Shown here: one piece after another, positions 1-11,900 of the stretch
Position numbering within the stretch: position 1 is the stretch's first letter
Layout of the letters: the number at the start of each line of letters is the position of its first letter
NCBI GenBank assembly: GCA_026419805.1
Contig: JAOSLS010000005.1
Span: 62,001-126,000 of the forward strand
Length of the DNA stretch: 64,000 nt
Direction: 5' to 3'
Source of the DNA: Ceratocystis colombiana
Taxonomy: Eukaryota; Ascomycota; Sordariomycetes; Microascales; Ceratocystidaceae
The notes under the pieces: model-generated
The model's database searches: none
The model's input: the letters and a program-made list of their open reading frames with translations, nothing else
Told to the model about the DNA's origin: nothing
Position numbers and translations under genes: made by a program

Positions 1-2570
1 CCTCCTTAAAGGTCCTAGCTGTTCAAAAGAACCGTATCCAAGAACTCCCGCTTTGTTTAGCCGACATGGCTTCGCTGCAGGTGCTCAAGCTGGAAGGCAA
101 CGATCTTACCTTCCCAGCCCCAGACGTAATGCAGCAGCTTCTAGCACCCAGTCCCCCCAGTGAGGGAATGCGCGAAAGCGACCATGAAGTTGCACTGACC
201 ACACACATTAAAAAGTATTTGCGTCAACGCGCCCTTAGTGGTCGCTTAGAGATCGAACTTACAGGCGACGAGTCTAGCGAAGGCACTGAAACCCCTCGTA
301 ACCACCACATTCGGCGAGCTGCTAGTGGCCGCTTTCCAATAAAGGTTCACGGGAGCGACGTGCCCGATATACGCTCACCCAATGGTCGCCAACCTACCCC
401 CATGTCGTCGCGATCTCATTCCCACTACCGAGGCCTCTCGCAACAAAGCACCGCAATGAGAAAGCCGGGAATTATGCCACTCACCATCGGCAACCCGAGC
501 GAACGCTTGCGCAGCAATTCTGAGATTACTCAGCGTGCCATTCATGACCGTCCGGAAAGCAGAAATCGCCGCATGGGTATTGTCACTAAGAAGCCCGAAT
601 TAACTACTCTTGACGAAGTCCAAGCCAATGCCAACAACCGGTTTAGTCATTACCGCGGCCTTAGTCATGGGTCAGCTATGCAGCAAGGGAACGCTGCTGG
701 AAAAAAGAGTCCCAGCCCGTTGAGTCCTGGAGATGCCCATATGCAACGCCCCATTTACGTCCGGAGGCTTTCAATTCTCCCTGAGCGACGTCGTGAGTCG
801 AAATATTTTGACCCTGTCATTGAGGCAGCTAAAGGCATTCTTTACTCTGTCTTTCAGGTACACCCTACGATCCAGATGCTGATGAGCCTTACGGGCGATG
901 GCACCGCCAAGCGTTCAAGCCTAGAAATAGTCTTTTACAACACCAATTCCCACGTTGAAGAGTTGGAACAGGAAATTCAGAAGCATGATCCGGCCAACTA
1001 CGACGAAAACTATTCATCTGGCGAAAATGAAAACGTCTACCGTGCATGCCAGGCCCTTATTGGTGCCTACATCCACGTTTGCGCGCTCCTAATGGAAAAC
1101 GTAGACAGCTTTGTCGACCATGGTGATCCGAGATATATCCGCACTCTCTTTGTCTTACTTTACAACAGCATTATGGAACTGCGGGTGACACTTAGCTCTA
1201 TTGCACCGCATGCGGTAGGCTACTCCTCAAATACTGGTACAAGGTCTGCTTCTACCACACGAGCTGTTAATGCTTCTGGTCCTGCTGGCACATCTACCAT
1301 ATCCCCCATCCCTTCTCTTCGCCCATCAATTGACGAGACCATACGGCCGATGTTGCTTGGATCGAGGACATCCTCTCGCGACGCTGCCATGACTCCTACT
1401 GCTGACAGACCTGGCGGATGGCAGGGCAAAAGACCAGCCGGTCCTCTCCAGAACCCCTCAGCACTTCGCGTCACCACTGATATGCCCTATGGCCAGGGGC
1501 CCTTTAGTAGCGGTAGAAAGGGCTCAATGCAGCTGTCCTCTGCCACGCCACGGTCAGGTGAATCGTTTGCCTCTAGCACAACCTCCGCAAACAAAACAGC
1601 AGTAGACTACACCGAGGAGGACAAGCAATTCGAAGCCATCTTTTCCAGCCTGGTAAACTCAACAAATTTGATGCTGAGCATTTTGCCCGGCCTCAACACA
1701 CAGCTTGGGCTCGGCTTACGTAGTTCGACTAGTCAGCGCGCACGCGAGGACGTGATTCGTGCATGGAAGACGCTCATGGATAAAACAGGATCCGTGATTC
1801 GCCAGACTGAGCTACTAAAGTCCCGCATGTCCATGGTTAAACTCAAAGACCCTGCCATTCGAACCCATACAGCCTTTTGGAGTCTATGTAACAACTTCTT
1901 TGAAGCCTGGAGTGATTTTGGGGCACACCTTAAGTCAGATGGCTCCAAGTTGCCGTTACTCACTGAGCACCTTCTCCGTCTGCGGCCCATTCACCGCAGT
2001 GTAAAGGATTCTGTGGATAAGATGCAGCGCTCGCCGTGGGGCTACTTTTTGCGGCCCATGCCCGCTGTAGCAGGCGGTGGTGGCGGTATCCTCAGCCCTA
2101 TTGCATCGACACACCGCCACAACCCGAGCAACAGTAGCGGTGGTACCAGCGTGCCCCCACACATGATTGGAGTTCCTGCCACGCCACAGAGCGCATCCTT
2201 CTCTGGCGCCTTTAACGGCGGCGTGTTCGAGCGTGCCGACGCCCTGCTACAACAGTATGGGAATGGCAGCGGGGGGAATAATGTCGGCGTATCCGGCGGC
2301 AGTACTGCCAGTTCAGTGAATGGCACAGGCTTAGGAATGCTCCCTCGCCAAGGCTCATTATCACGATCACACCATCCACAGTCATCGACAGGGTCGATGA
2401 GCGAAATGGGCAGTCTCAACGGCATGATAGACGCAGTTGCATCCGATTCGGTAGGCATGAATGGTAGCGGGATGGGCTCAATGAATATGAGCATGAACAA
2501 TATGTCGCTAAACGGGATCTTGAGCCCGTCTGGCCATGGGCGATTAAACGGGACAAAGGTGCCATTCTAG
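1..2570 (+). CDS. Sog2-like leucine-rich-repeat protein of the RAM signalling pathway (5' partial)
   Basis: The reading frame is already open at base 3 and stays open to the TAG at 2568-2570, so the gene starts upstream of the window; the ATG at 66 is internal. The first visible residues are leucine-rich repeats (repeated LxxLxLxxNxL spacing, about codons 1-35). They are followed by a long Ser/Pro/Asn-rich region and a Sog2-type alpha-helical domain in two blocks, about bases 800-1215 and 1600-2080, interrupted by a low-complexity linker. The C-terminus is rich in Gly, Ser, Asn and Met. In yeasts Sog2 is the LRR scaffold of the RAM network (Cbk1/Mob2 kinase, Kic1, Tao3, Hym1), which controls polarity and cell separation. 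Family assignment rests on the LRR plus Sog2-domain arrangement recognised by eye. No intron is apparent in the visible part. Confidence 0.75.
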   Translation, partial: SLKVLAVQKNRIQELPLCLADMASLQVLKLEGNDLTFPAPDVMQQLLAPSPPSEGMRESDHEVALTTHIKKYLRQRALSGRLEIELTGDESSEGTETPRNHHIRRAASGRFPIKVHGSDVPDIRSPNGRQPTPMSSRSHSHYRGLSQQSTAMRKPGIMPLTIGNPSERLRSNSEITQRAIHDRPESRNRRMGIVTKKPELTTLDEVQANANNRFSHYRGLSHGSAMQQGNAAGKKSPSPLSPGDAHMQRPIYVRRLSILPERRRESKYFDPVIEAAKGILYSVFQVHPTIQMLMSLTGDGTAKRSSLEIVFYNTNSHVEELEQEIQKHDPANYDENYSSGENENVYRACQALIGAYIHVCALLMENVDSFVDHGDPRYIRTLFVLLYNSIMELRVTLSSIAPHAVGYSSNTGTRSASTTRAVNASGPAGTSTISPIPSLRPSIDETIRPMLLGSRTSSRDAAMTPTADRPGGWQGKRPAGPLQNPSALRVTTDMPYGQGPFSSGRKGSMQLSSATPRSGESFASSTTSANKTAVDYTEEDKQFEAIFSSLVNSTNLMLSILPGLNTQLGLGLRSSTSQRAREDVIRAWKTLMDKTGSVIRQTELLKSRMSMVKLKDPAIRTHTAFWSLCNNFFEAWSDFGAHLKSDGSKLPLLTEHLLRLRPIHRSVKDSVDKMQRSPWGYFLRPMPAVAGGGGGILSPIASTHRHNPSNSSGGTSVPPHMIGVPATPQSASFSGAFNGGVFERADALLQQYGNGSGGNNVGVSGGSTASSVNGTGLGMLPRQGSLSRSHHPQSSTGSMSEMGSLNGMIDAVASDSVGMNGSGMGSMNMSMNNMSLNGILSPSGHGRLNGTKVPF

Positions 2571-4106
2571 ATGAAGCAAGGAGTGTGTGGGTAAGTTTGA
2601 TGGTAATGCATTGGACTCGTTTTGGTTGCTTTATGTGTAGCACATGCAGAGCATGTCTCGTTTTGGGGATTTTTCTCTTCGCTTTTTTGCTTTCGCCTAT
2701 TTGCTTCTGTTATTTGTTGTTATTTATATCGTCATGTGGATCTAGACAAAGCTGTACTTTATTCGAAGCGTTTCTTATTTTTCTTCTCATCATACCTCTA
2801 CCCTGCTTGTTATCGCGTGCCCTGTCTCTGCAACCTTGTCATGCTAGTAACCGGTGTGACTTTAGATTTCCATTGCCATCGCCGGAATAGTTGAAAAATA
2901 AGCGTAGGCGTAAACATTACCCCCATTACCTATAAATTCTGGCTTTCTTGGTTGCCTTTGCCATAGTGCAATGGCGCCTCCCGAGGCCTATGCACCTGAC
3001 CCCGTTTTCATGAGGCTTGCTACAGCGTGCCCAGACAAATGCTGCGTCCTCTCTGTCCACTGTTTTCTTATGGACTTGCGTTCAAACCCTAGGGCATAGC
3101 CCATCGTCGTTTGTCCTGCACAATCGCATGTGAGTGATGCATGCTGCCGTTCCTTTTTTCCTGACTGCAGGTTTTTTTTCGTTTTTTTTCGGCTAGGTCG
3201 CTGCCTCCTAGGCTTGCTTGAGAGGTTCTAACAATGTTATTTTGTGGGCTTACCTCATACCCTGTGTAACGTGACGACTTGTGATTAGAAAAATATATTG
3301 TGGCAAGACCAAGATGCGGATAAGAAAAGATGAAGCAGTTGCATTGCTTATAGCTCTTGTAACGCCCACGCTCTCCCACTTGAAAAAAGGAAAGAAAAGA
3401 ACAAAAAGCATTACTTATATTTGGTCAATACCTGGAATTTCAGGCTAATAAATGCTTAGTACCTGTGTAACTAGTATCTCCAATAAAAAGTCATTTTATC
3501 GTGATAGCGTGATGGATCATTGCAAAGCTGCGTGTAGCCGGGAACTTCAGCTTTCTAATTTGCTACCTGTGCTGCTTCCAAATCATTCAAGCCCCAGCTG
3601 CTAATTTCCCTAGTTGTCGCTATTTCTCAGCCTGAAAACAGATAAAAGAAACAATAAACGAACAACAAGGAACGGGTAACAGGGAAAGACGGCGAACCAA
3701 TACCAGTCAGTGGTGGCTCATCTAGTCATCTCGTCTGACTATCTCCTGTTATGTCTCGCAGTGGCTTGGTGTATGGTCAGCTTGACTTTAGTTTGGATCA
3801 TCGCTTTCGCTCGTGCAGTATGTGCCACTTTACATTACCGGTTCCTCTAGCCTTCCTGATAGACCGGGGGCACATGGCCTACCTGCTGCCGAGAGGCGGA
3901 AGGGCTACACAGATTTGAAAAGACCATATACAAACAGCACAAACTCAGGTATGAGTCCCCCATTCTATTTTTCCAAGTTTTCTTTTTTGCCTTCTCCAAT
4001 TCCCGGCTCAAAGTCCATCACTCGGCCTAGACTGCTTTATCCGTTCGTCTCGTTTACAATAGGCCAACTTTCAAACTAATCAACACATCCAGCGTCTTCT
4101 CCGCCA
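2571..4106. other. Intergenic region, no supported gene
   Basis: This stretch lies between the Sog2-like gene and the BLOC1S1-like gene, both on the plus strand. It holds T-rich sequence typical of 3' UTRs (about 2660-2790), homopolymer runs around 3160-3195, and presumably the promoter and leader of the downstream gene. Short open frames such as 3813-4079 have no recognisable protein features and are composition-driven. Confidence 0.6.
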
Positions 4107-5084
4107 ATGCCACTTTCTGTTACTGCTCCGACAATGACCACTATCGACTCTAAATCTCGCTATAGACTGCGGCGAGCTCTTGCTCCATCTGCCGCGTCCT
4201 TTGCCACCCCTACTACTTCTACAATTGTCGTGACCACAGGTTCGTCCAACAACTGTAAAACCTCGCAATCTCTATCATCTCTCAGTACCATCGCTTCAGA
4301 TACATCTGCCACCAGTATACCTTTCACTACTACCAATTCCACTTTAGCGAAATCAAACAGCGCCAGTTCTCCTACCACACTTTTACCTCTGCGAACTTGT
4401 TCCCCCGGGCCCCAGCTTCACCTTCAATCATATCTACAAGCACACCGCCAGCTACGGCCTAGCACGCCCAAAGCATCCGCGCAACACATTGCCGCAGCCA
4501 GAGCTGCCGTGATCGCCAATATCAGCAATGTGATAGACCCAAAACTACAAGACTATGCGTATCGATTGCACTCTGGGCAGGCTGCTATCGCCGGTCAGCA
4601 GAAAAAAGTGCAGCGTGCAACAGCAGCACTTAGTCGCGAGAACGATGCCGTCAGTCGACTAGTCAGCGAGGCGGAGCTCAAGGTCAAAGAATTAGGCAGT
4701 CTGCGGAATTGGGCTGAGGTATTGGAGCAAGAGATGATGGTGTTGGAATGTACAGTCAGGATTGTGAGGGGAGAAGTGGAAGGATGGAGGAATATGGAAT
4801 CAGGAGATGGTAGAAGCGATTATGAGAATGAGGACAACACCGATGAAGAGAGCGTAGTGCCAGAAATGGATTTGCCATTAGCTACGAAAGGCCTCTCCAA
4901 ATCTTTCCAAAGTTCCCAATATGCCGCCCCTTCTACACCCACAACCAACCCTACAACAAGGCAATATGCAAGCGCCTTGATTCCTTTATACAAAGGATTT
5001 AGTGTTGCTTCTTTGGCCCCAGCAAATCCAGCGCCTGGGGTGACACCCATGAGATCGTGGCGCAGGACTCTCTTAAAGTCTTGA
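4107..5084 (+). CDS. BLOC1S1/GCN5L1-like coiled-coil protein (BLOC-1 subunit candidate)
   Basis: A single-exon frame of 325 codons. The first 125 residues are Ser/Thr/Pro-rich and look disordered. Residues about 130-220 form a helical, coiled-coil segment with the order of features seen in the BLOC1S1 (GCN5L1) family: an Ala-rich helix, a Gln/Lys-rich heptad region, then a KELGxLxNWAEVLExEM-like block matching the family's conserved KEIGDVENWA segment. The tail is acidic, then Ser/Thr/Pro-rich. BLOC-1 acts in endosomal sorting and endolysosomal maturation; the yeast counterpart is Bls1. The protein is longer than metazoan BLOC1S1 (about 125-150 residues) because of its disordered extensions. 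It converges on TSC13, leaving 168 bp between the stop codons. The call rests on motif resemblance, so another small coiled-coil family remains possible. Confidence 0.6.
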   Translation: MPLSVTAPTMTTIDSKSRYRLRRALAPSAASFATPTTSTIVVTTGSSNNCKTSQSLSSLSTIASDTSATSIPFTTTNSTLAKSNSASSPTTLLPLRTCSPGPQLHLQSYLQAHRQLRPSTPKASAQHIAAARAAVIANISNVIDPKLQDYAYRLHSGQAAIAGQQKKVQRATAALSRENDAVSRLVSEAELKVKELGSLRNWAEVLEQEMMVLECTVRIVRGEVEGWRNMESGDGRSDYENEDNTDEESVVPEMDLPLATKGLSKSFQSSQYAAPSTPTTNPTTRQYASALIPLYKGFSVASLAPANPAPGVTPMRSWRRTLLKS

Positions 5085-5252
5085 ACAATACATTCGAGCC
5101 ACGAGCTGTTCTAGATACATTAGTGTTAATTCATGTTCAAACAACAATAGCAATACACTCTCTTCGTCAAGGTCGGGTCTATGTGAACCCTTTAAGCCCG
5201 TTTCTCATACTCCAACCCAACATCCACATCCAAATTAAAAGACTACAAGCCC

Positions 5253-6345
5253 TTAAATAAGACCGGGAAGCATGGCAAAGCGCTTCTTCTTGTACTTATC
5301 GCCAAACTCCTTGCGATATGCCCGCTCTTTGCCCTTAGCCCAGGTCGACATCTGCGCCACGCCAATGGCAATAAAAAGCGTCACGGCCCAGTTGCGGCTG
5401 ACAATAATCACACCCAACCACGAAATAGTCTCGAACAAGTAGTTGGGGCACGTAACTAGGCTAAAGCCATAGCCATTAGGGATCTTGCGCTCCGTACCGC
5501 CAGGAGACCTCAGCGACGACAAGTGCAGGTGTACAAGGCCATTAGAAAGCTCGCCAAACACGTACACGGCAAGCCCAGCGTAGTTGATTAGTGGCTGGTC
5601 TGCAGTTGCTGCAAGCGAAGTAGGCGAGTAGATGGCCCAGGCAGAGAGCAACCCGGAAAAAACCCAGTAAAAGAAGGAGTTCTTGAAGATGTTAAATGCA
5701 GGCATAGTGCTGGCAGAAAACTTGTGGACAAAGAGCGTCTCAAGCTCCCGCTTCACAAAGTGTAGCACGATCATCCAGAACACGAGCAGTTGCGTGCTTG
5801 AAAGCGGCGTAGTAGCAGCGCCAGCATATATGTACGGGCGCAAAGCGACGATAGCGACGTGGAATAGGATAGGGCCAAAGTATTCAACTAGGAAGACCGT
5901 CTTCCAAGCAATTTGGGGACCTATATTAGAGAGAGAACATTAGTCCAGCTACTCATTGCTACATATGTTTCATGATTAAAGCTAGACTTACCAAGATCCT
6001 TGACCATCATCTCGCCAGTCGTCATGATCTCAGCTTCATTGGAAATCAAGGCCTTGCGATCCTTAACAGTTTTCTTAGAAGTGGGATAGTAAAGTCCAAT
6101 GCGGTTCCGATCATGGATGCCACACTGTTTAGAGACAAGAGCCTTGACATCTTCAACGGTTGCAGTGGAGGGGATTGTTATCTCTGAAGGAAGCTTCTTC
6201 AAAGGCTTGGCTATAGAATAGTGTTGACATGTTAGAAAAGCAACAGATAATAACCATAACCCTAAGAGAAATAAGTAGAATAAGTTTGTTGTCTAGTGGT
6301 AGCCTTACCTCTGTTCGTGAGCTTCAGAGTAATTGTAGAAGCCAT
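5253..6345 (-). CDS. TSC13: Very-long-chain enoyl-CoA reductase (Tsc13 family)
   Basis: Three exons on the minus strand, 6345-6309, 6210-5992 and 5920-5253, give 307 residues, close to yeast Tsc13 (310). Both introns are GT-AG and keep the frame. The N-terminal 85 residues form a ubiquitin-like fold beginning MASTITLKL, followed by the family's KDLGPQ block and several hydrophobic membrane segments. The C-terminal steroid 5-alpha-reductase-type domain contains PNYLFE-xxxW and the terminal KERAYRKEFGDKYKKKR-like motif. Tsc13 performs the last step of each fatty-acid elongation cycle in the ER, reducing trans-2-enoyl-CoA with NADPH, which feeds sphingolipid synthesis. The gene is divergent from RPS8, with 842 bp between the start codons. 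Confidence 0.93.
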
Positions 6346-7187
6346 TTTGAACCTTGGAGGAAACAATTGTGTTGTTTTCTTGCTAGATGAGCTTTCACAG
6401 GAGGCTAAGAAATTATCATGAAGCTTTACATTGTCTTTCTTTTCTTTCAACCAAGGGTTTGTTGTTGGATCCTACGAACTTGTTGAGATAGATTAGTCAT
6501 CTACTACAGCAAGACACTCGGGGTTCAAGATGACAGAAGCTGTGGCTCTACAACATAGTAAAAGCAATAAACCTGAGCGCTCAAATTTACCAAGGACGAT
6601 GTTGCAACCCATTCTAATGAGGGAATATCGTATAGAAGTAGAATTATGAAATTTAATTATCACAAAGCAAGCCAGTAAGATCCCTTCTAAACTTCTATCA
6701 AGGAACATACTCATGAAAATTGTTGGGAGCGTATTATGATAAGATAAGATCTTCCATGTAATATGGCTTGGATGTGGCTGTGTGGCGGCTTAGTGTGGCG
6801 CCAACACACAAATCGAAGCCCTACTTGTAAATAAAGTGGACCCATTAGCCCTCACAAGAATGGGCAAGGAAAAAATATGTCTCCCAAAACTAAAATTTAC
6901 AGCTTCTGATTAGCTATTCTGCTCTGACTATCATCCAATTCGACAACTGGTTGACCAGCTTATTCGTCAGGTCAGTACAATACCATACCTGCCCTTTCAA
7001 CAATGCGTCTATCGAGGAACAGCCAAGTGTTGCAATAATTCGGTATTGAATCCTGAAATTCGACAACACAACGCCTCACTCGATATGCCGCCGCCGGACC
7101 CTTGTTCGACGCCCCGTGAAACTCGACCAACTATAGCAGGTTGACGATAAAACTGACTATTCTCTCACCTTCACAGAATCAGACAAA
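6346..7187. promoter_or_regulatory. Divergent promoter region between TSC13 and RPS8
   Basis: 842 bp without a supported gene. Two AGCCCTA-type boxes lie at 6817-6824 (AGCCCTAC) and 6847-6854 (AGCCCTCA), about 370 and 340 bp upstream of the RPS8 ATG. They resemble the Tbf1-type element (consensus ARCCCTAA) that drives ribosomal protein genes in some ascomycetes. The RPS8 leader contains a CTTCACAG that could be a 5'-UTR splice acceptor. Regulatory roles are inferred. Confidence 0.5.
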
Positions 7188-7880
7188 ATGGGTATCTCCA
7201 GAGACTCTCGCCACAAGCGCGCCGCCACCGGTGCCAAGCGCGCCTACTACCGTACGTGATATAATAACTATTCGAAGCCCGTATGCGGACTCAATACACT
7301 AGTTTGAGAACCATGCGTTCTGACCTTTTCGATAGGGAAGAAGAGAGCTTTCGAGGCTGGCCGCCAGGGTGCCAACACCCGTATCGGCCCGAAGCGCGTC
7401 CACGTTGTCCGCACCCGCGGTGGCAACCACAAGTACCGTGCCCTGCGTCTGGACACCGGTAACTTCGCCTGGGGTTCCGAGGGCTGCACTCGCAAGACCC
7501 GTATCGTCGGTGTCGTCTACCACCCCTCCAACAACGAGCTGGTCCGCACCAACACCCTGACCAAGTCCGCCGTCGTCCAGATCGACTCCGCTCCCTTCCG
7601 TCAGTGGTACGAGGCCCACTACGGCCAGTCCCTTGGCCGTAGACGCCAGCGTCTTCAGTCCGGCAAGGAGGAGGTTCAGCCCAAGTCCAAGTCGGTCGAG
7701 AAGAAGCAGGCCGCTCGCTACGCCGCCTCCGGTAAGGTCGACAACGTCCTCGAGAAGCAGTTCGAGGCTGGTCGTCTGTTCGCCGTCATTGCCTCGCGCC
7801 CCGGCCAGTCTGGTCGCTGCGACGGCTACATCCTCGAGGGTGAGGAGCTGGCCTTCTACCAGCGCAAGCTGCACAAATAA
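7188..7880 (+). CDS. RPS8: 40S ribosomal protein S8 (eS8)
   Basis: Two exons, 7188-7251 and 7336-7880, joined across an 84-nt GT-AG intron, encode 202 residues. The protein begins MGISRDSRHKR and carries the hallmark eS8 segments: GRQGANTRIGPKRVH, GGNHKYRALRLDTGNFAWGSE, TRKTRIVGVVYHPSNNELVRT, RQWYEAHYG, and near the C-terminus IASRPGQSGRCDGYILEGEELAFY. It is a structural protein of the small ribosomal subunit. Third codon positions are strongly C-rich, as expected for a highly expressed gene and unlike most neighbours. It is convergent with the GYP5-like gene downstream. Confidence 0.97.
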
Positions 7881-8953
7881 GCGGTTTCGCCTCAATAAAA
7901 AAAAGCGTGTATTTTCTTGTCACGACGAATCTCTTAAATCTTTTCTCCGTTTCTCCGTCTTTGCTCACTCCCAAGATACCGTATCTGCCGTATTCTTTTT
8001 GTCTTGTTTTCAACCAGGTGACTCGTAATGAGAATCAGTATCAATTTATAGACGATCACCAAAAACGAGTTTTACTTTGCCTCGTCTCTACTCTGGGATC
8101 CATCGCTTGTCATCTTTGTTTCCCCGTAACGTAAATGTAATGGCTGTATGTGTGGGGGCTGATTCAACCTCTTTTGCTACCATTGGATTGGCTAGGACGT
8201 TTTGAGAAGTTGGTTGGGGCGGTATAGTGATGGCGGCAAAAGACAGTTGAGATGGAAGGGAGAGGGAGGGGGGCTTCACCGCCTGGCAAACTTGCAATGA
8301 ATAAACAAATGACGAAATTCTACCATGCTGTTAACACCCAAGGAGCCGACATTACTACAGACTCTGCTAAATTAGGGTTAGGACAACCTCCGTAGATAAT
8401 ACCTTGTTGTTTACAATTGTCATCATCTACACATACAATTCTACAGCGCAAGCGATTAATGCGGAAACAAATAAACGAGGCTCTAGAACAATACTTAGGA
8501 TAAAACATAAAAAAGGAACAACCTCGTCAACATAATTACCTCCCCCCAAAAAGAAAAGCGCACGACCTTCATTCGACAACAACGAAAAGCATACATGAGC
8601 GTTGAACAGGGGAGGGGGGAGGAATGGAGGACAAACAGAGAGTGCTAAAAGCATCTGAGATGAAGATTCCACCCATAACAGAATAGGAATAAAATGGAAA
8701 TCAAAGAAGCAGAACAAGGGAATATCAGGAGCACGCCATGGGTTTGTTTCAATGCCGGTGTGGATAGAATCTTAGAAAGGGGAAGGGAGTGGTGCAAGTC
8801 GTCGTTCGTGTCAAATGATTAGGGGTATAGCAAGGCAGAGCGTTGAAGTAGGACGAGGATAAGAAGAATAAAGAAAAAAGAGGGGGAAAAAAAGGACGTT
8901 GGGACGCAAAGAAACGAAATAAATAGGAACAAGAAAGAGGACCAAAGAATGCC
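7881..8953. other. Convergent intergenic region, no supported gene
   Basis: 1,073 bp between the RPS8 stop and the stop of the minus-strand GYP5-like gene, so both 3' UTRs should lie here. An AATAAA occurs shortly after RPS8, near 7893. A TTAGGGTTAGG stretch near 8372 resembles a telomere-type or Tbf1-type repeat. Purine-rich sequence fills 8800-8945. Short open frames on both strands look composition-driven. Confidence 0.6.
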
Positions 8954-11900
8954 TTATGCGAACTGGCGCTTGAGGTCTGTCCATTTACGATTCAGCGTCT
9001 CATGCTGGGAGTTAATCTCTGCATACTTCAGCTTCGTCTGGACTAGCTCCTCTTCGAGTGTGGCTAGCTCGGCCTCGAGCTTCTGGTTTTCCTCATGCAC
9101 CTTGAGGTTGCGTTTCATCAGATCGTCACGCTCAAGTGTCCACGTCTTTTCTATCTCCTCGGGCTGGTGCTCGATGACGATCCGCAACTCACGCACCTGT
9201 CCGCGCAGGCCCTCGTTTTCATCACGCAGCTCCTCGTTTTCCACTTTGGTGTGTACGAGCTCGTTGGCCATGGCCGTCTGTTCGCCGTCACATGCCTCAA
9301 GCCGTTCCTCCATTTTGCGCAGGCGAATAGTCAAGCTGGCGTTAGATGTGCGCAGGTTTTCAAGCTCATTCTCACGCTCCTTCTTGGCCTTGGTCTGCTC
9401 CTCCCATTCAGTCGTGTATGTCTTGAGCAGTTCCGGGGTCATCTTGATGTCACAGGCATCACGTACTAGCTGGTCAGCACGGTAAACCTCCTTATCCTGA
9501 CTAGAACTAGATGACCCAAAGAACCCATTCTCGAGAATGCCACCAGCACTAGGGTCTTTGTCAATGTAAACATCGAACAGCTTGTCTCGCAAGAAGGTGG
9601 TCAGCTGCTGCATGTCATTCATGGCCAGTAAGGCAGGTGTATTTTTCTGCATCAGAACCAGACCAAATCGTAGAATGGCTGACAGGCCTTCAGACAGAAT
9701 GAGGTCGTAAATTCTCAAGACAAGCTGCAAGGGGAAGCGGTAAGCAAAGAGCGTCAGGAACCACTGCGTAGCATACAAATGGGGCGAAATTCCCCGGCGG
9801 TGCAAATGGCAGTAAAGGGCCGGTTCGAAGTCCTCAAGCAGACGTTCAAACTGGTATAGCCGCATGTGGAGACCGGGCATATCTTGAATAAACAGATCGC
9901 GTAGCTGGTAGTGGTTCATCAGACGCACAAGCAAGCAAAAAGCCTCATCTTCGGGCATCTAAAGGTCGGTGTTAGAAATACTGAGCCAATGGAAAACAGC
10001 GGCAAATCAGACAGCACTTACATTGAACAAAAGCGGCATAATTATAAAGTTCATACCCTGGGCGTAGCTTACAGCTTCGTCGAAGAGAGCATACGCCTTG
10101 CACACGCCAAACAAGCCTTCCTGTAGACCCTGAGCAGCAGCATATTTGGAGTAACTTGTCCGAGCACCCATATCACGACGGATAACCTTCTCCAGTTTCT
10201 GCAGCGTGACTGCGTCTTCTTTTTGCTTGCGAGTCTTTTCGGCTGCGGCAGCAGCAAGAGCCTTGACAGAAAGCTCCTCATTCTTTTCAGTGGCAGCAGT
10301 CGATGGCGTAGCGACATCCTTAGTAGTGGAAGAGCTAGAGCGCACTGATGATGCCGAGGAGTCAGTCTTTTCAGCAACCATGGGCAAACTGCTACTTGCC
10401 GAACTCAGAGCCGTGCCACTGCTAGACCGGTCCTTGTTCTCTTTTTCAGTGCCGCGATTAACAAGCTCGCGGTACTTAAGCTCGAGGTCTTCGTTTTTGC
10501 TCTGGGCTAAAACTTGCCATATAACTCCACGAATTGCATGGGGGATACCCTTAGCAATGGCAACGTTGAGCTCCTCGGCGCTAGAGCGAGCAACTGCAGC
10601 AGGGCCCTCATAAACAACATTTTGCCATAGGTCCCAGTCAACCTCGGAGGACGACATGTCAGACGGGCCAGCCGAGATGCCCGATACAGTGCCTGGAGCC
10701 AGGCTGGGGTTCGGGTTAGAGACCAGTGGCGTGTGGATACTACGGTCAACAGGAGTCTCAGGGTCGTCGGCGGCCGTGGTAGCAGAAATAGGGGATAGAG
10801 TGCCCTGGCCACTAGGGTCTTCGCCATCAAGAGCTCCAGACTCCTCCTTGAGACGGAGAGCCTTAAAGCGGTCCTTCAGACTAGCACGGTGAGGGTTGCG
10901 GACTTCATCATCACTATCGTTTTCCTCATCCAGGCGGTCAAGCATCGTGTCATTATTGCTGTTTAGGGTAGCAACAGAGCCGCCGGTATTGCGGCGGCCA
11001 CGAGTGTCTTTGGCCGATGACATTGGGGGAGCAGAGTCACGCTCACGAGAGCTGCTTCTAGAAAGCCAAGAGAACGGACTGGTGAGTCTTCGGGCAGGCG
11101 GCGTAGGAGTAATGGTTGTGCTAGAGCTTGTGGTGTTGGTAGTAGAGGTGGTTTTGGTGGTTTTGGGGCTTGCGTTCGGGGATGGGTTCGAATTCTGGTT
11201 CAGGCTCTTTCCGGAATTATCAGATGCCGCCGGTGACCATGGCAAAGACGGGAAGGCCGAAGTCAAGGTGCTGAGAGACAGTGACTTGCTACCATGTGAT
11301 TTAGAGGCTGTAGATGAATCTGCACGAGGACGCAGGCCGAAACGAGGTCAGTCAATGGGTCTCAGTGATGTGATCCAGTTAATCTGGCTTTCTGTGTTTG
11401 GTGGAAGGGAGAGGTTGAAGGAGGGGAGAGAAAGAGGCCAGTGCAATAGCTTGCTTGAAAGAAGGGAACAAGGAACAAGCATCAATCAATGGTGCTTTTT
11501 TGGGATTTAGGTGCATCCAATAAATGGATTAGTGCCCCGTGGCTCATGCATTACAGAGGGGAGCCACTGGGCTGCCCACAGCAACGGTACCAACATGTAC
11601 CAGCATGTACAGCACAGAGCCTTCAGGCCAATACAGCCCATAGAAAGTCTACACCGCACTTGCGAGCTGAAGGAAAGGGAGAGTTGAACAGTGATGGACA
11701 GATAACGGATGGCAAAAAAAACACACGCACACACAGAAACTCACACTGCATAAAGATGGAGCTTTGTGCATGTGGCTAGAGCAAAGAACAGCATCATTCG
11801 GAAGGGAGAGAATGCAGAGGGAGACCAATATGGCGAAAGCGAGGTGGAGAGAAAAGAAGGTGCTATTGTTTTGGAGGGTTCTTTGGTCGGGACCAGGGTT

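Noticed and set aside
2042..2500. Minus-strand frame of 152 codons inside the Sog2-like gene
   Set aside because: Shadow of the Gly/Ser/Asn/Met-rich tail on the other strand.
7299..7895. Minus-strand frame of 198 codons across RPS8
   Set aside because: Antisense shadow produced by the strong codon bias of the ribosomal protein gene.
8370..8382. TTAGGGTTAGG as an interstitial telomere
   Set aside because: Less than two repeat units; it may be a protein-binding box or chance, and similar short matches occur elsewhere in the window (51688, 54731).
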